A stretch of 64,000 nucleotides of DNA from Leishmania infantum JPCM5 (lineage: Eukaryota; Euglenozoa; Kinetoplastea; Trypanosomatida; Trypanosomatidae), in the NCBI RefSeq assembly GCF_000002875.2, contig NC_009397.2, positions 64,501 to 128,500 on the forward strand. The letters run 5' to 3'. Shown here one piece after another: positions 21,006 to 31,034 of this stretch (position 1 is the stretch's first letter; each line of letters starts with the position of its first letter). The notes under the pieces were generated by a model. The model ran no database searches. It was given only the letters and a program-made list of their open reading frames with translations, and was not told where the DNA came from. Both the position numbers and the translations under genes were made by a program.

Positions 21006-22384
21006 TCCGTGGGCTCTTTCATACCGGTGTAGAGAAAGCCGCTTCCGTGACAGGCGTTAAGGGTCTCTTTTTGACGACTTGCGGCGTTTATCGGCAGGGT
21101 TGCTGGTGGTATGCTTTTTTGGTGTCGGGTTTTTTTTGCCGGCGCTGGGGGTGAGGGGGCGCCTGCAGGGGGATGGCCGCCGAGTGTGGCGAAGTTGAAA
21201 AATCATAGAAGATGTGTGGTGGTGAGCCTTGGGCCTCTTTAGCAAAATGCAAATGTGATAAAGCTTTGGTTATCGTAAGGGGTTTAGCCCCGGGAAGTGG
21301 GTTTGGTGTCCGAAAGAAAAATGCGGCATCAAACTTTTATCCGAGCATCAAAATTTATTTGTTCGGTGCGTTGTTGGGGGAGCTATCGGGTGACAAAAGT
21401 GTGTGGAAGAGCTTTCTGAAAAAGGCTGGGCCAAGGATGTTGTACCCTGGGTGCGGGGCTGTTCTTGCTTACCGGGTTTTCCAATGGATAGGAAAGTGGC
21501 TTGGTGTTGAGAATTTTCGTTATTCTGGCGAGGTAGAAACCCATCATGGGGGCGCCGTATGGTTTTATTAGGCCTTTTTTACGGACAAAGGGGCGGCGCG
21601 GCAATCGGAATGTTTTTACTGTAACAGGAATGTGGTATCGTAAGAAACAATTCACCGGTGCAATTGCTATTTCATGTGTGCGTTTTTTTTATTCACGGCT
21701 TTCGATCTGCTTATCACTCTGTCGATCTTCCAAATAAATTTTTTCTTGTCGCAACGAAAGGTGGCTGGTGACGTCGCGTGAAAAAAGCGCTTTGCCCTTG
21801 GGAAAAACACGGCTGCATTGAGGTAAACAAAAAGACAAGTCGCATGCATGAAGTCATGGCGCCTGCTGGGGTTTCAAAAGATAGTTGACTTTGGGAAGTT
21901 CTGCTTTGGTGCGGTTTTCAAGCGGGGCAGCAGTTCGTTTTCGGTGCTTTCAGGGTGGGCGAAGGGAAAAGGAGCCGGCTTCACCATATTCTCCGCAAGG
22001 GATTTCCAGCGTACAGGGGTGCGCGGGTAGCGTCCTTTCGGGCTGGCGTCTATTTTTCCTGCCGGGGATAGTCTGCTGATGCTGCTTCGTTTCTCAGATG
22101 AGACAAAGGGAGCAATAGATGCGTGGAGGATGTTCAGACTAGCCCATGGCAGCGCCGTTGGCTAAGACAGCCTTTTCGGCTGGGAAAAGGGTGTGGGATA
22201 TCAGAGGGTAGGGTAGATGCATGTCGCGGCTTTTTTTTTTGAGGGGGGGGTCGTTTTGACGCGAAAACAAGCACGGCTTTCTCAGTGATCTGGCGGTCGA
22301 TAGCTGTTTTGCCTTTTCCAGGTGTTTCCTGTGTATGTCTGATTGGACTAATGTGGGTTTTTTGCCGCCCACACTAGGGAGGCT

Positions 22385-22879
22385 TCATCCATCGTTGACC
22401 TCTCGTCGCTTGCGCTTTGGTGTGGTGAAGAAATTTGCGGGGGGGGATAACTGTATTGGCGTTGTGTTGCGTGTTTTCTTTTTGGGGTTTAGCAGAGGTT
22501 GTGTCCGCGTTCCCCCGACGACACGCATATGGCGCGGGGCGTGCCGCGCAGTTGCGTTCTGCCGGCTCTTAGACAAGAAAAAGGGGAAGGAGTAAGTGGG
22601 GTGGGAGGGGGAGGGTTCTCTGCATAAATGCGCGCATTCAAGCTTCTTCCCCGCATTTTTGCGTGCTGTTTTCCCCGCAAGGGCAGTGAAGAGGGCTGTA
22701 AGCAGAGGAGGTCGGAGGGCTGCTACAGCGCGGTGAACGAGCGATAAACCTTTACGGACTTCCGCTGCTGTGCGCCGCTCCTTTCTCAAGATCGGTTCCT
22801 CTAAAGCTGCTCCAGTGAGCCCAAGCTTGATGTATTCAAGCCAGGTGGTCCACAGAGGCGCCTTCCGCTGATAGGACAT
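22385..22879 (-). other. Weak minus-strand open frame of 164 codons in the AT-rich switch region
   Basis: It starts at an ATG (22877-22879) and opens with MSYQRKAPLWTTWLEYIKLG, then a Lys/Arg-rich helix-like segment. The composition of the first ~80 residues looks protein-like. The remainder reads like low-complexity Pro/Ser sequence, and no strong splice tract precedes it. It opposes the adjacent plus-strand array, but in the inverted arrangement proposed in the findings it would be co-directional with the C2 gene. It may be chance. Confidence 0.15.
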
Positions 22880-23301
22880 CGCAGACAGTTTATTGCAAGG
22901 AGCCACATGCAGCCATGACCATTTATCGAAGGGGTTCCGTGCGCAGAGTCCGCGTGTCGTGTCGCGATGCAACTCTTTTTGGTGCTACACTGTGAGTACG
23001 GCTGAAAACGAAAAACAGTACTTTTTTTCGCGAGTATCTAGGTATTGTGACACAGCGCTGAATAATATGCGGTTCCGTTTCCCGGAGTCAAAGTGAAGTG
23101 CCCAAAGAAGGTGACAACAGACTCTTTGGACAGGGTTTTCACGGTTGGCTGGTGTCCACATCTTCAACGTCTCTTACCGAATGCGCAGTGCCGTTGTTAC
23201 AGGAATTGATGGCTCGAAAACTGCTCCGGAAAGATTTCATCTCCTTCGCGGTAGCGTGTATGGTTAATGCGGGGATGAAGGCTCGCATTGACTGTTAACT
23301 G

Positions 23302-23353
23302 CTCTCTTTATCATCTCTTTTCTCACTCCTCTAATTTCTCTTTTCTCACACAG
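23302..23353 (+). promoter_or_regulatory. Predicted trans-splice signal of the ALBA gene
   Basis: A ~50-nt tract of C and T with few purines ends in CACACAG, with the AG at 23352-23353. This leaves a 66-nt 5' UTR before the ALBA ATG. Confidence 0.6.
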
Positions 23354-23419
23354 TCTGCAAATAAAGCTTTAGAGAGCAACATTTATTCCAAAAACCGCTA
23401 CCTTTTCCTTTGTACCAAG

Positions 23420-23785
23420 ATGTCAGCTGAAAACTGCGGAAACGCGATTGTTCGTGTGAGCTCGAACAAGCGCAAGTTCGGTTACGTTGACTACACGAAG
23501 CACCGTCTTCATGAAGGCTACCCGGAGGTCGTCATCTCCGCTCTCGGTACTGCAATTGCCGACGCTGTCTCTGTTGTGGAGCTGCTCAAGAACCAGGGTG
23601 TCGTGGAGGTGAAGAAGATTTGCACTTCACGCGCGCAGTTCGACGATGTTCGCTCCACCACTACCGACAAGATTGAGGTTGTTGTTGTCAAATCTCCTGA
23701 TTTTGACGCTATCTATGATCAGCAGCAGAAGGATCGCGAAATCGCAAAGGCCCGCGCGGAAGCGGATGAGGCCGATGATGAGTAG
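23420..23785 (+). CDS. ALBA1: ALBA-domain RNA/DNA-binding protein
   Basis: 121 aa. The ATG at 23420 is the first one after the predicted splice acceptor. A single Alba domain fills residues ~8-95: NAIVRVSSNKRKFGYVDY, then the helix EVVISALGTAIADAVSVVELLKN cut by the domain turn, and the strand VVEVKKICTSRAQF. The tail is charged, ending in an acidic run. The short form lacking RGG repeats corresponds to trypanosomatid ALBA1/ALBA2. Those proteins bind mRNA, associate with translation machinery and stress granules, and in Leishmania affect stage-specific mRNA stability. It is probably the first gene of the plus-strand polycistron. A broken second copy follows 0.75 kb downstream. Confidence 0.92.
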   Translation: MSAENCGNAIVRVSSNKRKFGYVDYTKHRLHEGYPEVVISALGTAIADAVSVVELLKNQGVVEVKKICTSRAQFDDVRSTTTDKIEVVVVKSPDFDAIYDQQQKDREIAKARAEADEADDE

Positions 23786-24528
23786 CTCAGCTGCCTGGGT
23801 GGCGCGAATCACAAAGAAAACCCAAATTTGAAAGTCGCAACAAATATACACGGTCTCGCTCTCTTGTCCTCTATTAAAGCGAAAAAAAATGACCATCACT
23901 TTTTTTTGATGACTGAAAAAACAAACAAAAAAGGATTTAGGCAATGAAAAAGTGTTGCTGTGCTGCGTAGGTAAAATTCAAACAAAAATGTCGAAATGAA
24001 AAAAAATGCATGAATCCTCTCCAGTGGTGATTTGATATACCGCAGCTCGTGTGCTAGACGAGCCGGCTAGGGTCGCGACGTGTTAGTTGAGAAAAAAAAA
24101 GGCACGAGAAAACGCTCAATTTTTCATATCAAAGCACGGACTCATTTTTTTTCCTTTCGAAAAATATTGTAGCGGTGCGGCAGCTTTTTTTTTTTTGGAG
24201 CTGCCCGCAAAACGACCATGAAAAATAGAGTCCGAATACTGTGCCCCAAATAAGCAAAGGACAAATGAAAAAGCGAATGCTACACGTTTTGTGGCTGCAT
24301 TAGCTCACCTAGGAGAAATCTGCCGGGGTGGCCGTAAAAGCGCGTAGCGAATCTTTATACTCTGCGTATGCATGGGAATGCAAAAGAATGGCAAAAGGCG
24401 GAAAGCATGGCTATTTTCTCACGCTTTATTTCCTCTTATTCCCCCTCTACTACTTCGCTGTGCTTACACGAGTTTAGGCCGTGCTCGACCATGACTAGCT
24501 CTCTACAATTTTATTATTCTCCACATAA
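23786..24528. other. AT-rich spacer between ALBA and its pseudogene
   Basis: ALBA 3' UTR with many A and T homopolymers. Two perfect short inverted repeats are visible: GCTCGT/ACGAGC at about 24045-24063, and GGCAGCT/AGCTGCC (24179-24205) enclosing a run of T. The second part (24430-24525) is pyrimidine-rich and would have been the splice signal of the second ALBA gene. No gene seen. Confidence 0.6.
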
Positions 24529-24991
24529 ATGACCGGCACTGCTGATGTCCCGAATAATGTTGTCCGTGTGGGCCTCTAGAAAGTGAACGCTATCTCTGCT
24601 GAAAAGGCGAAGCTTCGTCTGCAAGAGGGTATTCTACAGCTGACAATTGCTGCGCTGAATCTCGCTATCAGCTCCGCTGTTAGTCTCGCGCAGATGCTCG
24701 GTGACCAGAGCATGGTGGAGATCACGAGTATCTACACCCAGCGCGGGTCTATCTCTGTTGATGAGCAGAGGAGCGGGGTCTGTGACCAGATTGAGGTTGA
24801 AGACCCCTGATGTCGACGCTATTTACGCGGAGCAGACCCGAGCGAGTACTGAGCGGCGGGCTGCCCGCGAGGCGGCGATGGCTGAAACCGCGGAGGCGGG
24901 TGAGGCTTCAGGGCCTGAGGAAGCAGATAAGGCTGAGGAGTTAGATGGAGCACCTTTTACTCCTTTTTTGATTTTGCTTTCCTGTTTATAA
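24529..24991 (+). pseudogene. Broken second ALBA gene (ALBA2-like remnant)
   Basis: From an ATG at 24529-24531 the frame reads NNVVRVGL and then meets an in-frame TAG at codon 17 (577-579 of the 24-kb block). Beyond it the Alba domain continues in the same frame: EGILQLTIAALNLAIS, MVEITSIYTQRGSISVD and CDQIEVE. The frame ends at a TGA near 24810 because of a net frameshift, and the next frame restores the family tail PDVDAIYAEQTR followed by Glu/Ala-rich sequence to a stop at 24991. The intact gene upstream has the matching PDFDAIYDQQQK. Two separate disabling lesions argue against a single sequencing error. T. brucei carries ALBA1 and ALBA2 in tandem, so this may be a relic of that pair. Confidence 0.85.
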
Positions 24992-25683
24992 GTTGTCCCT
25001 TTTTCACGGGGTGTGTATGAGCGACGGAAACGACTATTACATGTTTCTGTACCGTATATTGGCAACTACAATATTTCTCGAAAAAACTGTTTTCTCGCAT
25101 TCTAAATTTGCCCCCGATTTTTCTAATAGATTTTTTTTTAGCGTTACAACTACCATCATGCTCCGAGAAAAGGGACTCTCCGCTCGCTGCGCGGCTTCCC
25201 CTTTACGGTATGTACATTTTCTCAAATCAACAGAAAAAAAGCGAACAAGGACAAATGATATTTCTATGGAGCTGAATGCACCCCTCCTCAGGGGAAAAAA
25301 AATACAGCAAATTTACCGCGGCACTGAGAAAGTCCTGTGCTGACCTACTGAGTGTTATCTCGCAGTTCTAGATTGCCACTGGAGATCTTGTTTCGCTACA
25401 GTATTCCTCATAACAGAGGACACCGACGTGGTATAAGGGTCAAATACCCACAGCGTGGGGGAAGTCAGAGCAAACCATCGTCGCTGAATGGAGATGTTAA
25501 AAAAAAAGCATGTCACGGTTTCCCGGGGAGGCGAAATCCTGTCAGTGGTTTTCTTTCCGTCATTATTACTATTATTGACGGAGAGGGAGTACTTTATGCA
25601 GCGCTCTCTCTGATGTATCCATTTTCACTTTCCACTCTTTCTTGCATTGACCGTTGATTGTGCTTGCAAAGATGCTTGTGACG
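24992..25683. other. AT-rich spacer upstream of the Fused kinase gene
   Basis: No gene. It contains a short SIDER-like fragment (about 25432-25490) and a pyrimidine tract at 25600-25655 leading to an AG at 25670-25671. Confidence 0.6.
25432..25490 (+). repeat. Short SIDER-like fragment
   Basis: The block CAGCGTGGGGGAAGTCAGAG followed by CATCGTCGCTGAATGG matches, with substitutions, two conserved blocks of the better-preserved element at 29255-29745. Only about 60 bases can be recognised by eye. Confidence 0.45.
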
Positions 25684-28600
25684 ATGGAGAACTACCAAAT
25701 AATCGAGTCCATCGGAGAGGGCTCCTTTGGCAAAGTGTACAAAGCCCGTATCAAGGGCACGGGCCAAATAGTAGCAATGAAATTCATTGTCAAGAAAGGC
25801 AAAAACGAGAAGGAGCTGAAAAATCTGAGGAGCGAGATCGAGATTTTGACGAAGCTGAATCATCCGCATATTATCATGCTCTTTGACTCATTTGAGACGG
25901 ATTCCGACTTTGTAGTGGTGATGGAGTATGCACAGGGTGAGCTATATGACATCCTGGAAGATGAAAAGCAGCTGCCGGCGAAGGAGGTGCAGAAGATTGC
26001 AAAGCAACTCATCCAGGCACTGAATTACCTTCACTCTAATCGAATCATTCACCGTGATATGAAGCCGCAGAACATCTTAATTGGACAGAACGGTGCCGTA
26101 AAACTGGCAGATTTCGGCTTTGCGCGCTCTATGAGCTACAACACAATCGTACTAACGAGCATCAAGGGTACACCGCTCTACATGGCTCCGGAGCTGGTGC
26201 AAGAGCGCGCGTACGACAACCGAGTTGACCTGTGGTCGCTAGGCTGCATATTGTATGAATTGTACTACGGCAAACCGCCTTTCTACACGAACAACCTTTT
26301 TGCTTTGATCAAGAAGATCGTTTGTGAGCCAGTCAAGTACGATTCCAAGGCCAATGATCCGATTAGCCCCGAGTTCAAGAGCTTTCTTAGCGGCCTCTTG
26401 ACCAAGTCTGCGTCCTCGCGGCTCAATTGGCCTGAACTGCTGAACCACCCATTTGTGCAGCTGACGAAGAGTGACGCGTCGTGGCAGGATGCTATTATGC
26501 AGCACGATTCGAGGATGAAGGCCCGAATGGATAGACTAGGGTGTCTTCGACTTCATGGAAACGCTGGTCGTGCGGCCCCAAAGCGCAAGTCTACCCAAAG
26601 CGATGACATTTTCAACCTGAAGACAGTGCAGAAGCTCACGAGCGGTTGCGAGTTCGACGTCTGCGCCACACTCACCCAGCTGGTGCGGATGGCTAGGGCG
26701 TCCAATGGAGATGTAACAAAAAGCACTGCTCTTCTTGGAGTGTTCGACTCCGGGGTCCTGGAGGCCGCGTTGACGCTGCTCAACGAGAAGCAGTCGGTGA
26801 AAGTTGTCGGTTTAGTGCTGCAGTTCGTGCAAGAGCTGGTATTTCCGGAACATGGTGATTTGCTTGCCTTTCCCTCCCAGCGTCCGAAACGCGACGGGTT
26901 GGCGGTGTTAGAGGAAAAACACTCACGTCAGCAGGAGGATCTGTTTATTCGACAGCAGGTTGCTCTGAAGCTGATGAAGAAGCCTCACACGGCGCTTGAT
27001 TTCATCATTAGCGAAATAAGCAGCGGCGGCGATTCTCTTGCCGAAACGTGTGTGAAGATCATGTTCCAGTGTTTCCGCTGGGAGAACAGCTTTGGGCCGA
27101 TGGTGACACAGCTGCGGACTTTTCCGGAAATGTGGGCGGCCATCCTCAAATCTGTCAACCATCACAGTGTCTCAAGGGGCGAGACGTCGCACGAGTATGC
27201 GGCTCTTGTTTTTCACACGGTGTCTATCGTCATTCCGCACGTCAAGCTGGCATCCCCGCAGCGGATAAATCGTGAGGAGGTGCTGGAGCTCGTGACGCAA
27301 GGTCTCTCCGCTGTTTGCTATTACGAGGCCGGCATGGTAGACGCGCATCGGAATAAAACCCCCCCGCTGGTCTATGCAGCGGCAGCGGCACTCCTCATCG
27401 CCTTCGCTCATCGAGAGCTGAAGGATATTGTCTCGTTTAAGGTGAATGGTGCGCTGCTAGACGGGATTTACTCCATCGTCGATGCCGTGACAGACGCACC
27501 GAGTCGACCTGTAACGCCGCGGGCGCTGGGAAGTAGCTATGGGTATCCTGACTACGGCTTGCTAGATGGCGTCGCCCATATGCTGTCGCTGGTTTTCTCA
27601 GACTCAGACTCGCTCGTCTACGCCAAGCTGCCTGGTAGATCAGAGCACCGCTTTTTGGAGAGTGACACCAAAAGCCTGGCACTGTTGGTCATGACACTTC
27701 TGCGTGACAGCGATCCAAGGATGGAATTGTCACCCAACGGTGTCCAGACGCTGTTGCGAGCGGCGCAGCAGATATTTCAGCAGGAGAAGGAGCAAGCTCT
27801 GTCGATGAGTTTGCTGATGGAGCCGATAGCCCCCTACTCAGGGGAGTCAGGGAGCCTATGCTGGCTCTCAGTCATCTGCCGCACAATGAAAACCGATTAC
27901 TTCCGTCAGCTTTTTTACTGGCCGGCGTGTCGCGGCGGTGGCGCGACCGGCGTCAGCGCGCACGTGACAATTGTGTCTCAGATTTTATCTGACTCACTGC
28001 GTCCCGTGAGCTCGTCCTCAAATCCAACGCCTGTGGAGGACAAGCTGCTAGGCGACGTCAGCCGCGTTCTGTACAAGGAGAAAGTTATCGAGCTGCTTGT
28101 GCACGCTATGGACTACTCTGAGGGGGTTTTTCTCGGGAGCCCGTTCGCCATCATCGCGAAGCTGTGCGCCAACTCCGCAGACTCCATCAAGGCCTTCGTA
28201 GACTGTGGCGGTGTAGACGCCGCTCGAATCAGGCGTATTCTCGACCCAGACAAAGCAGGCACAGGGCTGATGTCGGACGGATTGGTGGTGCTTTCGCAAA
28301 TGGCACGCATGTCTGCAGAGTTTTATGAGCCCATTCATAGATCCAACCTGTATGATTGCTTGGCTGCGCTCCTCCAGCACTCAGAAAAAGATTTACGCGG
28401 CAAGACATGCACGCTTATTGGGAATTTGTGTAAGCACTCCGACTTCTTCTTTGAGCCACTTGAGAAGAACCACATTGTAGAGCGGCTGGTGAAGTGCTGC
28501 AGCGACAGCGACGCACAGACACAGAAGTTGGCAGCGTTTGCCATTGGCAATGCTGCGTTTCATAGTGGCTATCTGTACAATTTGCTGAGCCCAGCCATTC

Positions 28601-28944
28601 CCTCGCTGGTGGGTCTTCTGGCGTGTGGGGACGCAAAGACGCGTCAAAACGCTGCCGGGGCGCTGAGCAACTTTGTTCGAAACGGAGACCAGCTCGTGAG
28701 CTCCTTGGCAGAGTCCAGCGTCGTTGAATCTCTGCTGAAGATGTTGCGTGACGACGACACACCGTCATCAAAAAAGGTCGCAGTGCTCACTATCAACTCG
28801 TTTTGTGCATACGATGTATTCCGTCGCAAGTTTATTGCGCTGAACTTGCGAGAGGATATTCGCAAGCTGCAGCAGGACCCTAACGCGCGCGCAGACCCCT
28901 CAATTCAAAAGTACGTTGGCAATCTCGTAGATCGACTTGGTTGA
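25684..28944 (+). CDS. Fused/STK36-type serine/threonine kinase with ARM-like repeats
   Basis: 1086 aa. The start at [16 protein letters not shown] matches where STK36 begins. An alternative ATG at 25672 directly follows the predicted splice AG and would add four residues. The kinase domain (1-255) is intact: glycine loop GEGSFGKV, Lys33, HRDMKPQN (123-130), DFG (143-145) and [12 protein letters not shown] (159-170), nearly identical to Fused kinases. The long C-terminal half is alpha-helical, and the last 200 residues show armadillo-type repeats ([35 protein letters not shown]). In ciliated organisms STK36 is needed for the central pair apparatus of motile cilia. The next gene is a radial spoke protein. 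Codon use is visibly less GC-rich than in genes further right. Confidence 0.93.
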   Translation: MENYQIIESIGEGSFGKVYKARIKGTGQIVAMKFIVKKGKNEKELKNLRSEIEILTKLNHPHIIMLFDSFETDSDFVVVMEYAQGELYDILEDEKQLPAKEVQKIAKQLIQALNYLHSNRIIHRDMKPQNILIGQNGAVKLADFGFARSMSYNTIVLTSIKGTPLYMAPELVQERAYDNRVDLWSLGCILYELYYGKPPFYTNNLFALIKKIVCEPVKYDSKANDPISPEFKSFLSGLLTKSASSRLNWPELLNHPFVQLTKSDASWQDAIMQHDSRMKARMDRLGCLRLHGNAGRAAPKRKSTQSDDIFNLKTVQKLTSGCEFDVCATLTQLVRMARASNGDVTKSTALLGVFDSGVLEAALTLLNEKQSVKVVGLVLQFVQELVFPEHGDLLAFPSQRPKRDGLAVLEEKHSRQQEDLFIRQQVALKLMKKPHTALDFIISEISSGGDSLAETCVKIMFQCFRWENSFGPMVTQLRTFPEMWAAILKSVNHHSVSRGETSHEYAALVFHTVSIVIPHVKLASPQRINREEVLELVTQGLSAVCYYEAGMVDAHRNKTPPLVYAAAAALLIAFAHRELKDIVSFKVNGALLDGIYSIVDAVTDAPSRPVTPRALGSSYGYPDYGLLDGVAHMLSLVFSDSDSLVYAKLPGRSEHRFLESDTKSLALLVMTLLRDSDPRMELSPNGVQTLLRAAQQIFQQEKEQALSMSLLMEPIAPYSGESGSLCWLSVICRTMKTDYFRQLFYWPACRGGGATGVSAHVTIVSQILSDSLRPVSSSSNPTPVEDKLLGDVSRVLYKEKVIELLVHAMDYSEGVFLGSPFAIIAKLCANSADSIKAFVDCGGVDAARIRRILDPDKAGTGLMSDGLVVLSQMARMSAEFYEPIHRSNLYDCLAALLQHSEKDLRGKTCTLIGNLCKHSDFFFEPLEKNHIVERLVKCCSDSDAQTQKLAAFAIGNAAFHSGYLYNLLSPAIPSLVGLLACGDAKTRQNAAGALSNFVRNGDQLVSSLAESSVVESLLKMLRDDDTPSSKKVAVLTINSFCAYDVFRRKFIALNLREDIRKLQQDPNARADPSIQKYVGNLVDRLG

Positions 28945-31034
28945 CATGCGCCTGCATCACCGCGTCGGGTATCTCTGCTATTTCGGACTTCATAGTTGTC
29001 GTTTTCCGGGTTTGTTTGATAGCAAACACCACTCCTTTTGTCTTTGTTGTTGTCTTCCTCTTTCCTCCCCCTTTTCCTTCCCTTCGCCTTTTTTCTCCAT
29101 TGTACACCCCTCTTTCTTGTGCGGCTTGTTTGCCTTCACCAAACTTCGAAAGACGTGCTGTGCGTATGTCATCTCGACTCTTATTCTCTTGAGACAGTTT
29201 CTTTCCCCCTCGCCCTTTGCGCTCTACCTGATGACGGGGAACACCTCAGCGTGCTATCAGAGTCCGGTACCCCCACTCTGTGGAGAAGCCAGGCAGCCTT
29301 CCCTATCGTTGTCAATGCAGAGCCACTTTTGGTGGTGACAGGGTCCAGCACCCACGACATGGGGAAGTCAGAGCGATGTATCGCTGCTGATGTCGGCGGT
29401 GAGGCCCTGGATGGCTTTGCGTCAGAGCGATCTGCGACAGTGAAGACGCCTTTGCCATACGCGTGATGGGCGAAGTGTCAGCGTGACTCGAGCGTATCTC
29501 ACGCGGTTCTCGCACTGCCCACTGGTGTGGAGGGGCCCGCGCCACCGTGAGGGATGCCCCAGAGGTGGCGACCGGCATCATGGGAGCGGCTGTGAGGCGA
29601 CCTGCGGGGCGGGTGGGCAGAGTTAGACCGGGGCCGTGTGCAGATGACTGAGTCGGCGCATTGCTGTAAAGCGCGTCTACCGCTGCTTGGGACTGGGCGA
29701 TTGGCCTACGACAGGCCCGGTAGAGTGGAGTCGAGTTCATGTTCCATAGTACAATGGAGACGTTGAACGAAAAAAATACCCTACTTGCGCTCTTGTTCCC
29801 TTTTGCCCCAAGACTGTGTGTCCGTGACGGGCAAGTGTGTGGATGCCCGTGTGCGTTTGTCCTTGCGGGGGCGTTGTTTGCTGAGGCTGTGGGCCCGGGG
29901 AAAGAAGGGGCGACGCACCGTCGCGTGCAAGAAAAGGGAAAGAAAAAATAAGGAAACGCGAAAAGGGAGAGCAAAAGAGAGGCACGCGAACCTGAAAGGA
30001 TGGGCGGAGGGGGAGGTGGCGACCGCGGCAAGAAGCTGCCATCTCCGCCCCTTCACGCAGGGAGGCTGTGCCATATCTTCTTCCTTTTTCTGCATCTCTC
30101 CCCCTCCTCTGCTCGATCCTCTTCTATTCTCTTTCTGTGTTGTTCTCTTGCCATCCTTTCCTTTGTTTCGTTTGTGCCACGCGCTCCTCACACGTGTGTG
30201 CGTGTTACATTCGTTTGTATTGTTCTTGTGCAGTTACATCGCATAGGAAGTCGTTACGACGCAGAGTCGGAATGGGCCAGGTGTAGCGAGGTGACGTCTT
30301 GTCTTCCACGAAGGAGTTCTCCCCCAGATGTCTTACTGACCCACGACTTCATTCTCTTTTTGTTTATCCCCTGCGAGCGCTGTGGTGGCCCTTCGTATCC
30401 TCCCCTTGCCCCTCATCTGTTGGAGGTAAAGGTTTGGCAAACACGCCAATGTGGTTGAGACGGAACGTCGAAGGTGCCATGAATGGCAATCGTTGAGCCG
30501 CTGGAACACCGGACGACAACGCGCAACAGAGAATCGGAATGAGTCAGACGAACCGTTGCATGCTTATTTTCATGCCTGTCGTCACAGAGCGACCAAGACG
30601 GTATACGGCTGTCATGAATGTTGCTCAGTTTCTTCTTCCACTCTCTTGTTCACCCTTTCGCTCCTCTTTTTCGTTCCAACGGTGGACGTGTCGTCTTCCA
30701 CCTGCCCGTGCGGTCGCCACAACACCGTCGTGCAGTTCAACATCGGCTTCTTCCCGCGAAACTCAGTGCAAAAGGAACAAGCGCCCCATTGCCGATTTCC
30801 AGCGTGAGTCACCTTTTTCTTCGCACGTGGCTTGCGTTGCTTGGGCACCCGTGATTGGTGGAGTGGAGTCTACAACTCCCTGCACAGCGATCAACCCTGG
30901 AAAGGGTGCGCCTCGGGTTCTCGACAGCCCGGGAAAGCTGAAATTTCTTGTTTCGCGACTGCCGTCGCGCACTCTGGAGCCGCCGCATTGAGCTCATTCT
31001 CCACCGACTAAGGGGCCAGCGTGCCTACGAAGCG
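28945..31034. other. 2.1-kb spacer between Fused kinase and RSP4/6
   Basis: It holds the kinase 3' UTR with a SIDER-like element (29255-29745), purine-rich sequence at 29900-30000, and pyrimidine-rich stretches (30070-30230 and 30630-30690). The last are candidate splice signals for RSP4/6. Open frames on both strands lack motifs. Confidence 0.65.
29255..29745 (+). repeat. SIDER2-like degenerate retroposon in the 3' UTR of the Fused kinase gene
   Basis: Starts near ATCAGAGTCCGGTACCCCC and ACTCTGTGGAGAAGCC, then ATGGGGAAGTCAGAGCGA, CTGCGACAGTGAAGACGC, CACTGGTGTGGAGGGGCC and TGAGTCGGCGCATTGCTG. The same ordered blocks occur in the minus-strand element at 2000-2440. The position in a 3' UTR in sense orientation is typical of SIDERs, which can influence mRNA turnover. 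Boundaries are estimated from the similarity between the two copies. Confidence 0.75.

Larger units (their letters stand above)
18180..23419. promoter_or_regulatory. Divergent strand-switch region (likely RNA polymerase II start region)
   Basis: Genes to the left are all on the minus strand and those to the right all on the plus strand. In trypanosomatids divergent switches are where polymerase II transcription begins in both directions, without conventional promoter motifs. Here the region is unusually long because a 2.1-kb retroelement copy (18888-21005) lies inside it. The 18.18-18.89 kb part is GC-rich NAA10 leader sequence. From 21.0 to 23.4 kb the DNA is clearly more AT-rich, with T and G homopolymers (around 22230-22250) and only weak open frames. 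No tRNA or rRNA gene was seen. Confidence 0.6.

Noticed and set aside
21212..21571. 119-codon plus-strand frame in the AT-rich block
   Set aside because: No domain or splice signal recognised; likely chance.
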